Origin: Dehalococcoidia bacterium
GTDB taxonomy: Bacteria; Chloroflexota; Dehalococcoidia; JAUSJJ01
Reading direction: 5' to 3'
Length of the DNA: 5,989 bases
Assembly (NCBI GenBank): GCA_030647705.1
Contig: JAUSJJ010000196.1
Coordinates: 1-5,989, forward strand
Of this stretch, positions 1 to 5,891 are shown in pieces. Every line of letters starts with the position of its first letter. Position 1 is the stretch's first letter. The translations under genes were made by a program, and so were the position numbers. The notes beneath the pieces were generated by a model. That model saw only the letters and a list, made by a program, of their open reading frames with translations, had not been told where the DNA came from and searched no databases.

Positions 1-970
1 AGCCGATGCATCTCTCCTTGATGGCCACCATACGGTCCTTCTTCCCCTCCTCGAAGGCGGGGATGCGGCCGATTGCCCCCACCGGGCATGAGTCCTTGCA
101 GGTGAGGCAGGCCTTGCACTTGTCCGTGTAAAACTGGGGCATGAAGTTGGAACGCGCCAGGCTGTAAGGGTTGTTGTTCTCGATATAGGGCCTCAGCAGC
201 AGGCAGCAGTCCGGGCAGCAGGAGCAGAACACCCGCTGCATCTCCTGGTAGTTGAGGCCGGTGATGACCAGACCGGCCTTGCCTGCATCGGTGATCACCT
301 GCAACGCCTCGTCCTTGCTCAGCCGGCGGCCATTCCGGTACTTGACCCAGTAGTCAACCTCTTCGCCCATGTGGACGCAGCTCCAGAGAGGCCGGTTGCA
401 TTTCTTGGTGGAGGCCCGGCAGCCGCAGGCGACGGCGCAGATGGCGCTGGTCTGCTCAATGTAGTGGCTTACCCGTTCCCATGGCTCCACCTTGTCAACA
501 GGATCGAGTGTGCTTTCGTGAGGCAGCACACGGGACACGATGAAGCGGGAGTTGTAGTCCAGATAATGGCTGCCGGCCTGCCACATCTTCTCCCTGACCG
601 CCGCCACCTGACGCTTCTCGTCATCGTCGTAGCCATCGGCCCAGAGCGGCGTGTAGAGCGAGTAGCTGAAGTCGAACAGGCAGTAGACCTCGCCCTCGCC
701 GGAGCGCGCCTTCTGGGAAACGGACAGACCCCGACGGAGCATCTTGGCCAGTATCTCTTCAACCCTGGCCTGGCTTTGGCCGGACTTCTCGACCAGCGCG
801 GCGATGCTGGTCTTGCCCCGACCCCAGACCGGAATCATCAGGGCGAGATCGGCTTCTTCCGGCGTCAGCCTCAGCTTCAGCAGTTGCAGCACCTCTTTGC
901 GTTGGGGCAGTTGGTATAGGCCGCCTACGGTGTAGTGTTCGCGCAGCTTGTCATATGTAGATTCGGTCAT
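1..970 (-). CDS. 4Fe-4S cluster protein with N-terminal winged-helix-like region, partial (3' end outside window)
   Basis: Read from my own translation of the minus strand: 323 residues are visible and the frame is still open at the left edge. Residues about 33-85 look like a winged-helix/helix-turn-helix region. Next comes an unusual cysteine block: C178, C182, C184, C191 and C198, then C249, C251, C252, C255 and C256. A classic ferredoxin motif follows, C285-x2-C288-x2-C291-x3-C295-P, and C321-I-G probably opens a second 4Fe-4S motif cut by the edge. I recognise this layout from roughly 350-400 aa 4Fe-4S proteins of anaerobes, which usually carry a CICR-type motif where this protein has CAVACGCR. 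The likely role is cytoplasmic electron transfer or redox sensing alongside the upstream AOR, which is inferred from position. ATG at 970 is chosen because CCTCCT at 978-983 (AGGAGG on the coding strand) lies 7 nt before it; the ATG at 975 is out of frame. Confidence 0.88.
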   Translation of the reverse strand, partial: MTESTYDKLREHYTVGGLYQLPQRKEVLQLLKLRLTPEEADLALMIPVWGRGKTSIAALVEKSGQSQARVEEILAKMLRRGLSVSQKARSGEGEVYCLFDFSYSLYTPLWADGYDDDEKRQVAAVREKMWQAGSHYLDYNSRFIVSRVLPHESTLDPVDKVEPWERVSHYIEQTSAICAVACGCRASTKKCNRPLWSCVHMGEEVDYWVKYRNGRRLSKDEALQVITDAGKAGLVITGLNYQEMQRVFCSCCPDCCLLLRPYIENNNPYSLARSNFMPQFYTDKCKACLTCKDSCPVGAIGRIPAFEEGKKDRMVAIKERCIG

Positions 971-977
971 GGCATTG

Positions 978-983
978 CCTCCT
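978..983 (-). promoter_or_regulatory. Shine-Dalgarno of the 4Fe-4S protein gene
   Basis: The coding strand reads AGGAGG here, 7 nt before the ATG at 970. This settles the start of the Fe-S gene, which has another, out-of-frame ATG only 5 nt upstream. Confidence 0.8.
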
Positions 984-989
984 GCGTGT

Positions 990-1002
990 ATTGTTGAACA
1001 AT
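990..1002. promoter_or_regulatory. Operator-like palindrome ahead of the 4Fe-4S gene
   Basis: ATTGTTGAACAAT is a perfect 6-bp inverted repeat around one central base. It ends 7 nt upstream of the Shine-Dalgarno and lies outside the large repeat that fills the rest of the gap. Size and place suit a repressor or activator site. No known regulator is matched, and I found no convincing -35/-10 pair around it, so the role is a guess. Confidence 0.3.
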
Positions 1003-1018
1003 GGAGTTACCTCTCCCC

Positions 1019-1190
1019 ATCTTTCGCCCTCTCCGTCCGACGGGGGCTTGCCCCAAAAGAATCGCAGGTCTGTCATCCTGAGCGTAGCGAAGGATCTCGT
1101 AACCCCACCCCGGAAACGAGATTCTTCGTCGCTTCGCTCCTCAGAATGACATTTGAGGCAAAGCCATCCGACGGAGAGGGGGATGAAGAA
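1019..1190. repeat. Nested inverted repeat (MITE-like/REP-like) filling the AOR-FeS gap
   Basis: The core is an imperfect palindrome at 1071-1151. Its left arm begins TGTCATCCTGAGCG and ends GATCTCGT; the right arm is the complement of TGTCATTCTGAGGAGCG...GAATCTCGT. The symmetry continues outward: CCCTCTCCGTC at 1027-1037 is the exact reverse complement of 1170-1180, and the stretches between (1038-1058 and 1152-1169) also pair with small gaps. The whole could fold as one long cruciform or RNA hairpin. The GTCATTCTGAG...GAATC core resembles palindromes that I know as widely dispersed in environmental anaerobe genomes. No transposase is present, so any mobilisation would be in trans. Within the transcript it could act as a partial terminator or an mRNA-end protector between the two genes. 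Confidence 0.8.
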
Positions 1191-1201
1191 AAAACACGAC
1201 A

Positions 1202-1214
1202 GGGGGACACCCCC
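1202..1214. repeat. Short GGGGG-ACA-CCCCC hairpin downstream of the AOR gene
   Basis: Five G, a three-base loop and five C lie about 50 bp past the AOR stop codon on the minus strand. There is no T-tract directly after it on either strand, so it is weak as an intrinsic terminator. It may belong to the neighbouring repeat unit. Confidence 0.35.
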
Positions 1215-1261
1215 GTAGCCCTCGCCAGAGAGGACTTCCCTGTCTGGGCTCTCCGCCAAGG

Positions 1262-3211
1262 TCAGTCTTCGCTGTCGGCCAGCAGGCCACGCTTCGCCAG
1301 ATCATCAGCCACATGGCGCAGCCCAAGCTGTTCCAGCTTCGAGCGGGTCTGCCTGCCGCTGGCCACGTCCCATCCCCTGAGCTTGTAGTACTCGCCCTTC
1401 ATCTGCTCGAACTGGTCTCTGTTGAGCACCGCGCCTTTTCTGGAGGCGGGCTTGCCTTCAGGGCCCGGCACCAACATCTCCGGGTTCATGAACTGCGATT
1501 TCAATGGCGTGCTGAAGTTGTATTCGGGCAGGGAGTCGCTCAGCCTGCCGGCGTGGCCCTCGCGCGCCCAGATGGCTCTGTGCAGGTTGAACACCTTCTC
1601 GCCGATGGCGTACAGCCCCACCTCGTCAATATCCTGTCCGGTAACAGCGGAGAGGAACTGGCTCTCCATGGTCGGGTCACCAACATGGTCTTCGGTGTTA
1701 GGCGATGTCTTGATGGGCCAGGCCAAATCGCACAGGATCAAGCACTCCTTGGCATACTCGCGGTCCTGGATCATCTTGGCGGCCAGCGCCTTGCCTTCGT
1801 AAGAGGAAAAGTCGGCGGCGGCCTCGCTGCCGAAGAACCGGACGGAGACATCGTGGATGACCTTGTCCGAGATGTAAGCGCCTTCTCTCCCACGCAGCCA
1901 GTTCACCCAGTGCTCAGCGAGCATGGCCGTTTCGTGGATTTGCCCGATGGGCTGCCTGGGGTCCATGGCCCACAATAGCCCGTTGACGATATAAGTGCGG
2001 CCGCCATAGAGCTCGTCCTGCTCGGCCTTGTGCAACAGGTCGCCGGTCAGCTCGACTGCCCCCTTGCCTACCTCCTGCGCAGCTTTCATTACTCCCTGGG
2101 CCAGCAAGTCGCCGAAGCCCTCCCTGAAAGCGATCTTGTGCAGCAACAACTCTGCGAACTCCAGGCTGCCTTCCTTGGAAAGCGGCAGTCCGGTCGCTGC
2201 TTCGGTGAGAATGCCCGCCCGGTAGCACCTGGCCAGCCAGCCCATGGTGACGTGCATGGCCCTGGTGTCCAGTCCGTAGTTGTCACAGAGCTTGGTCGCA
2301 TGGAGAGAGACGTCGGTCTCCCGGCCATAGAACTTCTTGGCCCGGCCCTGGTACATCAGCGCGGCCTGGCAGAAGAACTTCCCTTTCAGACCGTCATCGG
2401 CTTCCCAGGCTATGCGGATACACGGCCCGGGGCATCCCCGGCAATACTGCTTCTGAGTCTTTCCAGCATCGATGAACTGGTACTGGTCCATGACGCCGTC
2501 CAGAGGCGCTCTGTCCCCGATCAACCACCGATAGCGGCGTACCATATCTCGCAGCCTGTCAGGATGAGCAGCGATCAGCCGCCTGGCGCCTTTGGCTACC
2601 GCGATCGCTTTCAGTGTCTTCGATCCCATGACCGCGCCCATGCCGCCGCTGCCGGTCGAGTCCATATCGGCGAGAAGGCCGGACGCGACCGCCATGTGCT
2701 CGCCGGCCTGACCGCAGGCCACCACGTTCAACGAACTTCCCAGTTCCGACTTGAGGATCTCACGGGTGTCGATTGCGCCCTTGCCCCAGAGGTGAGCCGC
2801 GTCCCGCAATTCGGCGCTGTCTTCGGTGACCAGGAGATAGACGGGCTTCCCCGCCCAGCCCTGTACTACGATGCCATCGTAGCCGGAGAACTTGAGGGCC
2901 ACTCCCCAGCTTCCGCCCAGGTTGGAGTAGCAGAACTGCTCCGGCTCAGTCACCGGAGATTTCGCGCACACCTGCCAGCGGGAGCTGGCAAACCCGGCAA
3001 AGCCGGTGAGGGGCCCGGTGATGAAGGTCAGCCGGTTGTCGGGGTCGAGCGCGCCCGCCTCGGGCGGCGACTCATCCCAGTGGACTTTGGCGGCAATGCC
3101 GCGACCGCCCAGGAACTCGAAGTAGTCGCTGGTAGGCTCAGTCCAAGTGCGCCCGGATGACAGGTCCACCCTCAGCATGTTTCCGGCGTACCCATGCGGT
3201 GTCGGCGTCAT
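1262..3211 (-). CDS. Aldehyde:ferredoxin oxidoreductase family protein (tungsto/molybdo-bispterin enzyme)
   Basis: At 649 aa it has the full length of the AOR family. The N-terminus begins GYAGNMLRVDLSSG, the usual family opening. The pterin-binding N-domain shows SSRW (75-78), NLGGSWG (97-103), AGYDxIV-like GYDGIV (110-115) and GSGGMGAVMGSK (187-198). The 4Fe-4S ligands are C257-x2-C260-x3-C264 plus, by family pattern, C494 in LILCDLAWP. DNYGLD (310-315) is the DxxGLD pterin motif. The C-terminus holds YYKLRGW (608-614), shared with AOR and the related BamB subunit. Family members oxidise aldehydes to acids with ferredoxin; this subgroup's substrate cannot be read from sequence. ATG at 3211 has GGAGG 6 nt upstream. 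It has no signal peptide, so it is cytoplasmic. The downstream 4Fe-4S gene on the same strand is a likely redox partner. Frame and key residues look intact. Confidence 0.95.
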   Translation of the reverse strand: MTPTPHGYAGNMLRVDLSSGRTWTEPTSDYFEFLGGRGIAAKVHWDESPPEAGALDPDNRLTFITGPLTGFAGFASSRWQVCAKSPVTEPEQFCYSNLGGSWGVALKFSGYDGIVVQGWAGKPVYLLVTEDSAELRDAAHLWGKGAIDTREILKSELGSSLNVVACGQAGEHMAVASGLLADMDSTGSGGMGAVMGSKTLKAIAVAKGARRLIAAHPDRLRDMVRRYRWLIGDRAPLDGVMDQYQFIDAGKTQKQYCRGCPGPCIRIAWEADDGLKGKFFCQAALMYQGRAKKFYGRETDVSLHATKLCDNYGLDTRAMHVTMGWLARCYRAGILTEAATGLPLSKEGSLEFAELLLHKIAFREGFGDLLAQGVMKAAQEVGKGAVELTGDLLHKAEQDELYGGRTYIVNGLLWAMDPRQPIGQIHETAMLAEHWVNWLRGREGAYISDKVIHDVSVRFFGSEAAADFSSYEGKALAAKMIQDREYAKECLILCDLAWPIKTSPNTEDHVGDPTMESQFLSAVTGQDIDEVGLYAIGEKVFNLHRAIWAREGHAGRLSDSLPEYNFSTPLKSQFMNPEMLVPGPEGKPASRKGAVLNRDQFEQMKGEYYKLRGWDVASGRQTRSKLEQLGLRHVADDLAKRGLLADSED

Positions 3212-3217
3212 GGAAGT

Positions 3218-3222
3218 CCTCC
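3218..3222 (-). promoter_or_regulatory. Shine-Dalgarno of the AOR gene
   Basis: GGAGG on the coding strand, 6 nt before the ATG at 3211. It supports this start over the internal Met12 of the protein. Confidence 0.75.
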
Positions 3223-3255
3223 AGTTGGATCTCGGCTGGCCAAGACGGCGACACT

Positions 3256-3264
3256 ATTATAACA
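3256..3264 (-). promoter_or_regulatory. Extended -10 promoter of the AOR gene
   Basis: On the minus strand the sequence reads TGT followed by TATAAT, a perfect -10 box (3256-3261) preceded by the TG dinucleotide of an extended -10. No good -35 is visible; only a T-rich TCTTTT lies 17 bp upstream, which is normal for extended -10 promoters. Transcription would begin near 3249, giving a leader of about 40 nt that includes the Shine-Dalgarno. Confidence 0.55.
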
Positions 3265-3336
3265 GGTCGGATAGAGGAAAAAGAGTCCGGGGCAGGGAGC
3301 CTTCATAGGCACAACCAGAATACAACCCATTCTTGC

Positions 3337-3401
3337 CATTCTGAGGAGCCCGCCTCAGGCGGACGAACGAAGAATCCGGATTCTTCGCTGCGCTCAGGAC
3401 G
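3337..3401. repeat. Second member of the CATTCTGAG...GAATC palindromic repeat family
   Basis: The left arm starts CATTCTGAGGAGC and the right arm is the complement of CGTCCTGAGCGCAG; both run into a perfect 20-bp palindrome at 3368-3387 whose half is CGAAGAATCC. The left arm carries an extra small hairpin, CCGCC-TCA-GGCGG (3350-3362), absent from the right arm. The arm sequences match the core of the repeat at 1071-1151, so two members of one dispersed family flank the AOR gene. Confidence 0.75.
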
Positions 3402-3529
3402 AGCTGGCGTCACTCAAGAGGAATGGCTTGAAAGATGGCCTTGGGGCACTCGGGATGGCAGGCTGAAGGCCGGCGGGAAGGTTCATGATATCGTCCGCGC
3501 AGCTCCAGTTTCCTGTCCCAGTGAAGGGA
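3402..3529. other. Gap with no recognisable feature
   Basis: Between the palindromic repeat and the 12-bp hairpin I see no gene, RNA or regulatory motif. A 62-codon minus-strand frame crosses it, but its translation has no family signature, lacks a clear ribosome site and runs through repeat DNA. Together with the neighbouring elements this makes 3212-3636 a gene-free stretch of about 425 bp. Confidence 0.5.
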
Positions 3530-3556
3530 GAGCGTCCCGATACAATCGGGACGCTC
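3530..3556. repeat. Perfect 12-bp stem hairpin
   Basis: GAGCGTCCCGAT at 3530-3541 pairs with its exact reverse complement at 3545-3556 around a three-base ACA loop. No T-tract follows on either strand, so it is not a standard terminator. It abuts the tRNA-end-like sequence at 3557 with no spacer. It looks like a REP-type dispersed palindrome. Confidence 0.7.
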
Positions 3557-3584
3557 AGGGGTTCGGATCCCCTCAGATCCACCA
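3557..3584 (+). other. tRNA 3'-end-like sequence (T arm, acceptor strand, CCA)
   Basis: A T-arm-like hairpin AGGGG/CCCCT encloses the 7-nt loop TTCGGAT. It is followed by seven bases CAGATCC, a discriminator A and an encoded CCA, exactly the spacing of a tRNA 3' half. The expected 5' acceptor strand GGATCTG and the D and anticodon arms are not found upstream, and loop position 58 is G rather than the near-universal A. It is therefore not an intact tRNA. It could be a remnant left at an integration site or a chance match. Confidence 0.4.
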
Positions 3585-3636
3585 GAGGGAACGATACCTA
3601 GGACTACCCGTTTTCATACTTCGTGGAGGCCCGAAG

Positions 3637-3909
3637 CTACGGCTGGTTGCGCCCGAAACGCATACCCACTTTCGTCAGGTCCAATATGTTGACGACGCCA
3701 TCGCCGTTGACATCGGCCGGGTCACCCGGCGTCACACGGCTGTTGAAGCGGGCCGCCACTTCGGCCAGGTCGAACACATCCACCACATGATCGGCATTGG
3801 TGTCCGCTCGCCCTCCCAGGGTCAGACCGACGCTCGCTACCTTGCCGCTTTCGTAGGCTACCTTCTGGTCGGCGATGACGCCATCGATGTAGAAGTTGAC
3901 CTGGGGCAT
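3637..3909 (-). CDS. Dockerin-like fragment, two calcium-binding repeats (probable C-terminal remnant)
   Basis: A 90-codon frame ends in two dockerin type I / F-hand style repeats. Loop 1 is DTNADHVVDVFD (residues 36-47) with D36, N38, D40, D44 and D47. Loop 2 is DVNGDGVVNILD (66-77) with D66, N68, D70, N74 and D77. Each is followed by a hydrophobic helix ending in RF (VAARF, VGMRF). Such pairs normally close large secreted proteins and bind cohesin modules or act as calcium-dependent folding units. Here there is no signal peptide, catalytic domain or convincing Shine-Dalgarno. Upstream, the same frame stays open only about 12 codons before a TGA inside a palindrome at 3937-3960. I take it as a decayed or severed C-terminus; a genuine small protein cannot be excluded. 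Confidence 0.55.
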   Translation of the reverse strand: MPQVNFYIDGVIADQKVAYESGKVASVGLTLGGRADTNADHVVDVFDLAEVAARFNSRVTPGDPADVNGDGVVNILDLTKVGMRFGRNQP

Positions 3910-3936
3910 CCGCCTGTGGCGGACGGCGATGCCATA

Positions 3937-3960
3937 CCCACGGCTTCAGCCGTAGGTGGG
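3937..3960. repeat. Small palindrome at the broken upstream end of the dockerin-like frame
   Basis: ACGGCT-TC-AGCCGT (3940-3953) sits inside outer CCC/GGTGGG arms with a short AGG bulge. On the minus strand it supplies the TGA that closes the dockerin-like frame upstream. It resembles REP-type insertions. Confidence 0.5.
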
Positions 3961-3990
3961 AATCCACGGATTACGGGAGACCCTCGCCCA

Positions 3991-4019
3991 TTGCCTTCTG
4001 TCCGATACTGGTCTATGAT
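3991..4019 (+). promoter_or_regulatory. Sigma-70-type promoter of the ABC transporter operon
   Basis: TTGCCT (3991-3996) and TATGAT (4014-4019) are separated by exactly 17 bp, matching the -35 at four of six and the -10 at five of six positions. Transcription would start near 4026, giving a leader of about 44 nt before the ATG at 4070. Confidence 0.55.
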
Positions 4020-4069
4020 AGGGGATAACTGTAGATATGCGAGACAGCCTGCTGAGGCAATAGAGGTAA

Positions 4070-5029
4070 ATGGCAACTCCTTCGAAGCCCGAAGCCTGCC
4101 CTTCTGTTCCTACCGTGGATGAGATCATCATGCGCACCGTTGGGCTCAGCAAGAACTTCGGCAGACTGGAAGCTGTCAAGAACCTGAACCTTGAGCTTCG
4201 CCGAGGCGAGGTCCTGGGCTTCCTGGGGCCAAACGGGGCGGGTAAGAGCACGACCGTCGGCATGATACTGGGGCTGGTGGCCCCCACCGCTGGCAGCATC
4301 GAGCTCTTCGGGCAGAGACTGGACGGAAACCGGTGGGCCGCCTTGAGGCGCGTCGGCGCTATAATTGAGGAACCTGCCTTCTATCCCTATATGTCCGGGC
4401 GAGACAACCTGGAGGTCATCGCCAGAGCGGTCGGCGGGATCAAGCAGGGCAAGATAGAAGAGGTGCTGGATCGGGTCAATCTGCTTGATCGTGCCGGAGA
4501 CAGGTATTCTCACTATTCCATGGGCATGAAGCAAAGGCTGGGCATCGCATCGACCCTGCTCAAAGACCCTGAGCTTATCATCCTGGACGAACCCACCAAC
4601 GGCCTCGATCCCGCCGGCACCAAGGAAGTGCGCGACCTTATCCCACAACTGGCCCTCGGAAACAGCGCCGTGTTCCTGTGCAGCCACCTGCTCCATGAGG
4701 TCGAACTGGTCTGCCACAAGGTGGCCATCATCAAGCAGGGCCAGTTGATCGCGTGCGCTCCGGTGAAAGAGCTGCTGAGCAAAGGCCATGGGTTTCAGAT
4801 CGTGGTGGAGGACCTGTCGCGGGCCGCAGCCATTCTCAGCGCCCTGCCCTGGGTGAAATCGGTGAAGCAGGAGGGGGCCTACCTGGTGGTGGATGCTCCG
4901 AAGGACAGCGGGGCGCTCCTGAATAAGGCCCTGGCCGAAGGGAAAATCTTCGCTTCAGAGCTGGTGGGCCGCACCAGCAGCCTGGAGGAGGTATTCCTGC
5001 AACTGACTGGTGGTGAGAACGGTGTATAG
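4070..5029 (+). CDS. ABC transporter ATP-binding protein (CcmA/BcrA type)
   Basis: 319 aa. Walker A GPNGAGKST (53-61), signature region YSMGMKQ (139-145), Walker B LIILDE (159-164) with catalytic E164, D-loop NGLD (167-170) and switch histidine H196 are all present, so it should hydrolyse ATP. At the Q-loop it reads IIEEPAFYPYMSG (98-110), with Glu where most ABC proteins have Gln. This occurs in the bacitracin/lantibiotic-export branch, where LanF-type proteins are known for a Glu-loop. About 85 residues follow the ATPase core, as is usual for CcmA-type proteins. It is a cytoplasmic motor that pairs with the overlapping permease gene. ATG 4070 has AGAGG only 3 nt away; Met21 (ATG at 4130) is a possible alternative, as many relatives start close to that point. 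Substrate unknown: peptide antibiotic, drug or lipid export or resistance is possible. Confidence 0.95.
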   Translation: MATPSKPEACPSVPTVDEIIMRTVGLSKNFGRLEAVKNLNLELRRGEVLGFLGPNGAGKSTTVGMILGLVAPTAGSIELFGQRLDGNRWAALRRVGAIIEEPAFYPYMSGRDNLEVIARAVGGIKQGKIEEVLDRVNLLDRAGDRYSHYSMGMKQRLGIASTLLKDPELIILDEPTNGLDPAGTKEVRDLIPQLALGNSAVFLCSHLLHEVELVCHKVAIIKQGQLIACAPVKELLSKGHGFQIVVEDLSRAAAILSALPWVKSVKQEGAYLVVDAPKDSGALLNKALAEGKIFASELVGRTSSLEEVFLQLTGGENGV

Positions 5030-5882
5030 GCTGATCAGGGCCGAACTTTTCAAGCTGCGGAAGCGCCCGATGACCAGGATACTGTTGCTGGTGCTGGCGG
5101 GCATCATGGTGCTATTCTATCTCCTGCTCTTCGCCATATCCAGGGTCGATCTGCCCGCAGGGCCGGGCGGCCAGCATATGGGGAACTTGGGAGACCTGCT
5201 GGGGCTGCCGGTAGCCCTGCCTTTCGGCATGTCGCTCATGACCACCTTCGGGAGCGTACTCGCCGTGATCCTTACGGCCAGCGCCATGGGCAGCGAATAC
5301 AACTGGCGGACCATCAGGACGGCGGTGGTCAGCAGCGAGAGCAGGTCCAAGCTGCTGGCGGCCAAGCTGATCGCAGTGGGCATCTACATCCTGGGAGGCA
5401 TGATACTGGGCCTGGCGGCGGGCGTCATCATGAGTCTGATCACGACTGCGATCGGCGGATACAAGTTCGATTTCGGCTTCGCGACCGGCGGTTATCTGTG
5501 GAACCAGTTCCTCCAGTTCTGGCGCACCTTCTATGTGCTGTTACCCTATGTGCTGTTCGGCTTCATGTTCTCGATAGTGGGCCGCTCCGCCATGCCGGGC
5601 ATTGCCCTGGGCATAGGCGTCTTCTTCCTCGAGTCCATCGTGACCACCTTCATGACGCTCGCCGGCGGCTGGATCGCCAGGATCCCCGACTACCTGCCCA
5701 CCGCCAACGTGAGAGCGATCAACGCATTGGCCGACCTTCCGTCGGGTTTCAGCACGGGCATGGGTGGAGGTTTCGTTGAGCTGCCCGGGATAGCCCATGC
5801 TACCATCACCCTGGCCGTCTACAACGTCTTGTTCATCGCAGTAGCCTTCCACTTCTTCCACAGGAGAGACGTGACGGGGTAA
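5010..5882 (+). CDS. ABC-2 type transporter permease
   Basis: 290 aa with about six hydrophobic segments: 22-43, 68-92, 119-146, 172-190, 195-218 and 263-282. A basic cytoplasmic N-terminus (AELFKLRKRPMTR) precedes the first helix. The region SEYNWRTIRTAVVSSESRSKLLAAKLIA (95-122; shown here as SEYNWRTIRT through KLLAAKLIA) is the coupling segment typical of BcrB/ABC-2 membrane subunits. The gene overlaps the ATPase gene by 20 nt if GTG 5010 is used. GTG 5013, or GTG 5022 with GGTGAG just ahead, would also give a sensible N-terminus (MYRLIRAELFK). Overlap implies translational coupling and equal expression; the exporter is probably two ATPases and two permeases in the inner membrane. No frame defects seen. 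Confidence 0.92.
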   Translation: MVRTVYRLIRAELFKLRKRPMTRILLLVLAGIMVLFYLLLFAISRVDLPAGPGGQHMGNLGDLLGLPVALPFGMSLMTTFGSVLAVILTASAMGSEYNWRTIRTAVVSSESRSKLLAAKLIAVGIYILGGMILGLAAGVIMSLITTAIGGYKFDFGFATGGYLWNQFLQFWRTFYVLLPYVLFGFMFSIVGRSAMPGIALGIGVFFLESIVTTFMTLAGGWIARIPDYLPTANVRAINALADLPSGFSTGMGGGFVELPGIAHATITLAVYNVLFIAVAFHFFHRRDVTG

Positions 5883-5891
5883 GGGGCGGAG

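Noticed and set aside
371..919. Plus-strand frame of 182 codons
   Set aside because: It is antisense to the well-supported 4Fe-4S gene, with low-complexity Ala/Leu/Gly content from GC-rich codons.
951..1259. Minus-strand frame of 102 codons in the same gap
   Set aside because: It gives CHSEERSDEESRF...SFATLRMT, the other reading of the same palindrome. It overlaps the Fe-S gene start and has no family signature.
948..1388. Plus-strand frame of 146 codons over the AOR-FeS gap
   Set aside because: Its translation contains CHPERSEGSR...FVASLLRMT, the typical product of reading through this palindromic repeat; it also overlaps the AOR gene's 3' end and has no protein family.
2030..3160. Plus-strand frame of 376 codons antisense to the AOR gene
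   Set aside because: The minus strand encodes an unmistakable AOR with all cofactor ligands; the antisense product has no recognisable domains.
1019..3401. CRISPR array
   Set aside because: The repeats are only two, palindromic, far apart and unequal; there is no regular spacing or spacer set.
3440..3584. Intact tRNA with long variable arm (Ser/Leu type)
   Set aside because: No 5' acceptor strand matching CAGATCC, no D arm and no anticodon arm are found, and a 12-bp variable stem is too long.
3157..4122. Plus-strand frame of 321 codons across the repeat-rich region
   Set aside because: It runs through two palindromes, the tRNA-like sequence, the antisense of the dockerin loops and into the ABC gene start, with no coherent protein features.
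4013..4789. Minus-strand frame of 258 codons antisense to the ABC ATPase
   Set aside because: The plus strand has all Walker, signature and H-loop motifs; the antisense frame is a shadow.
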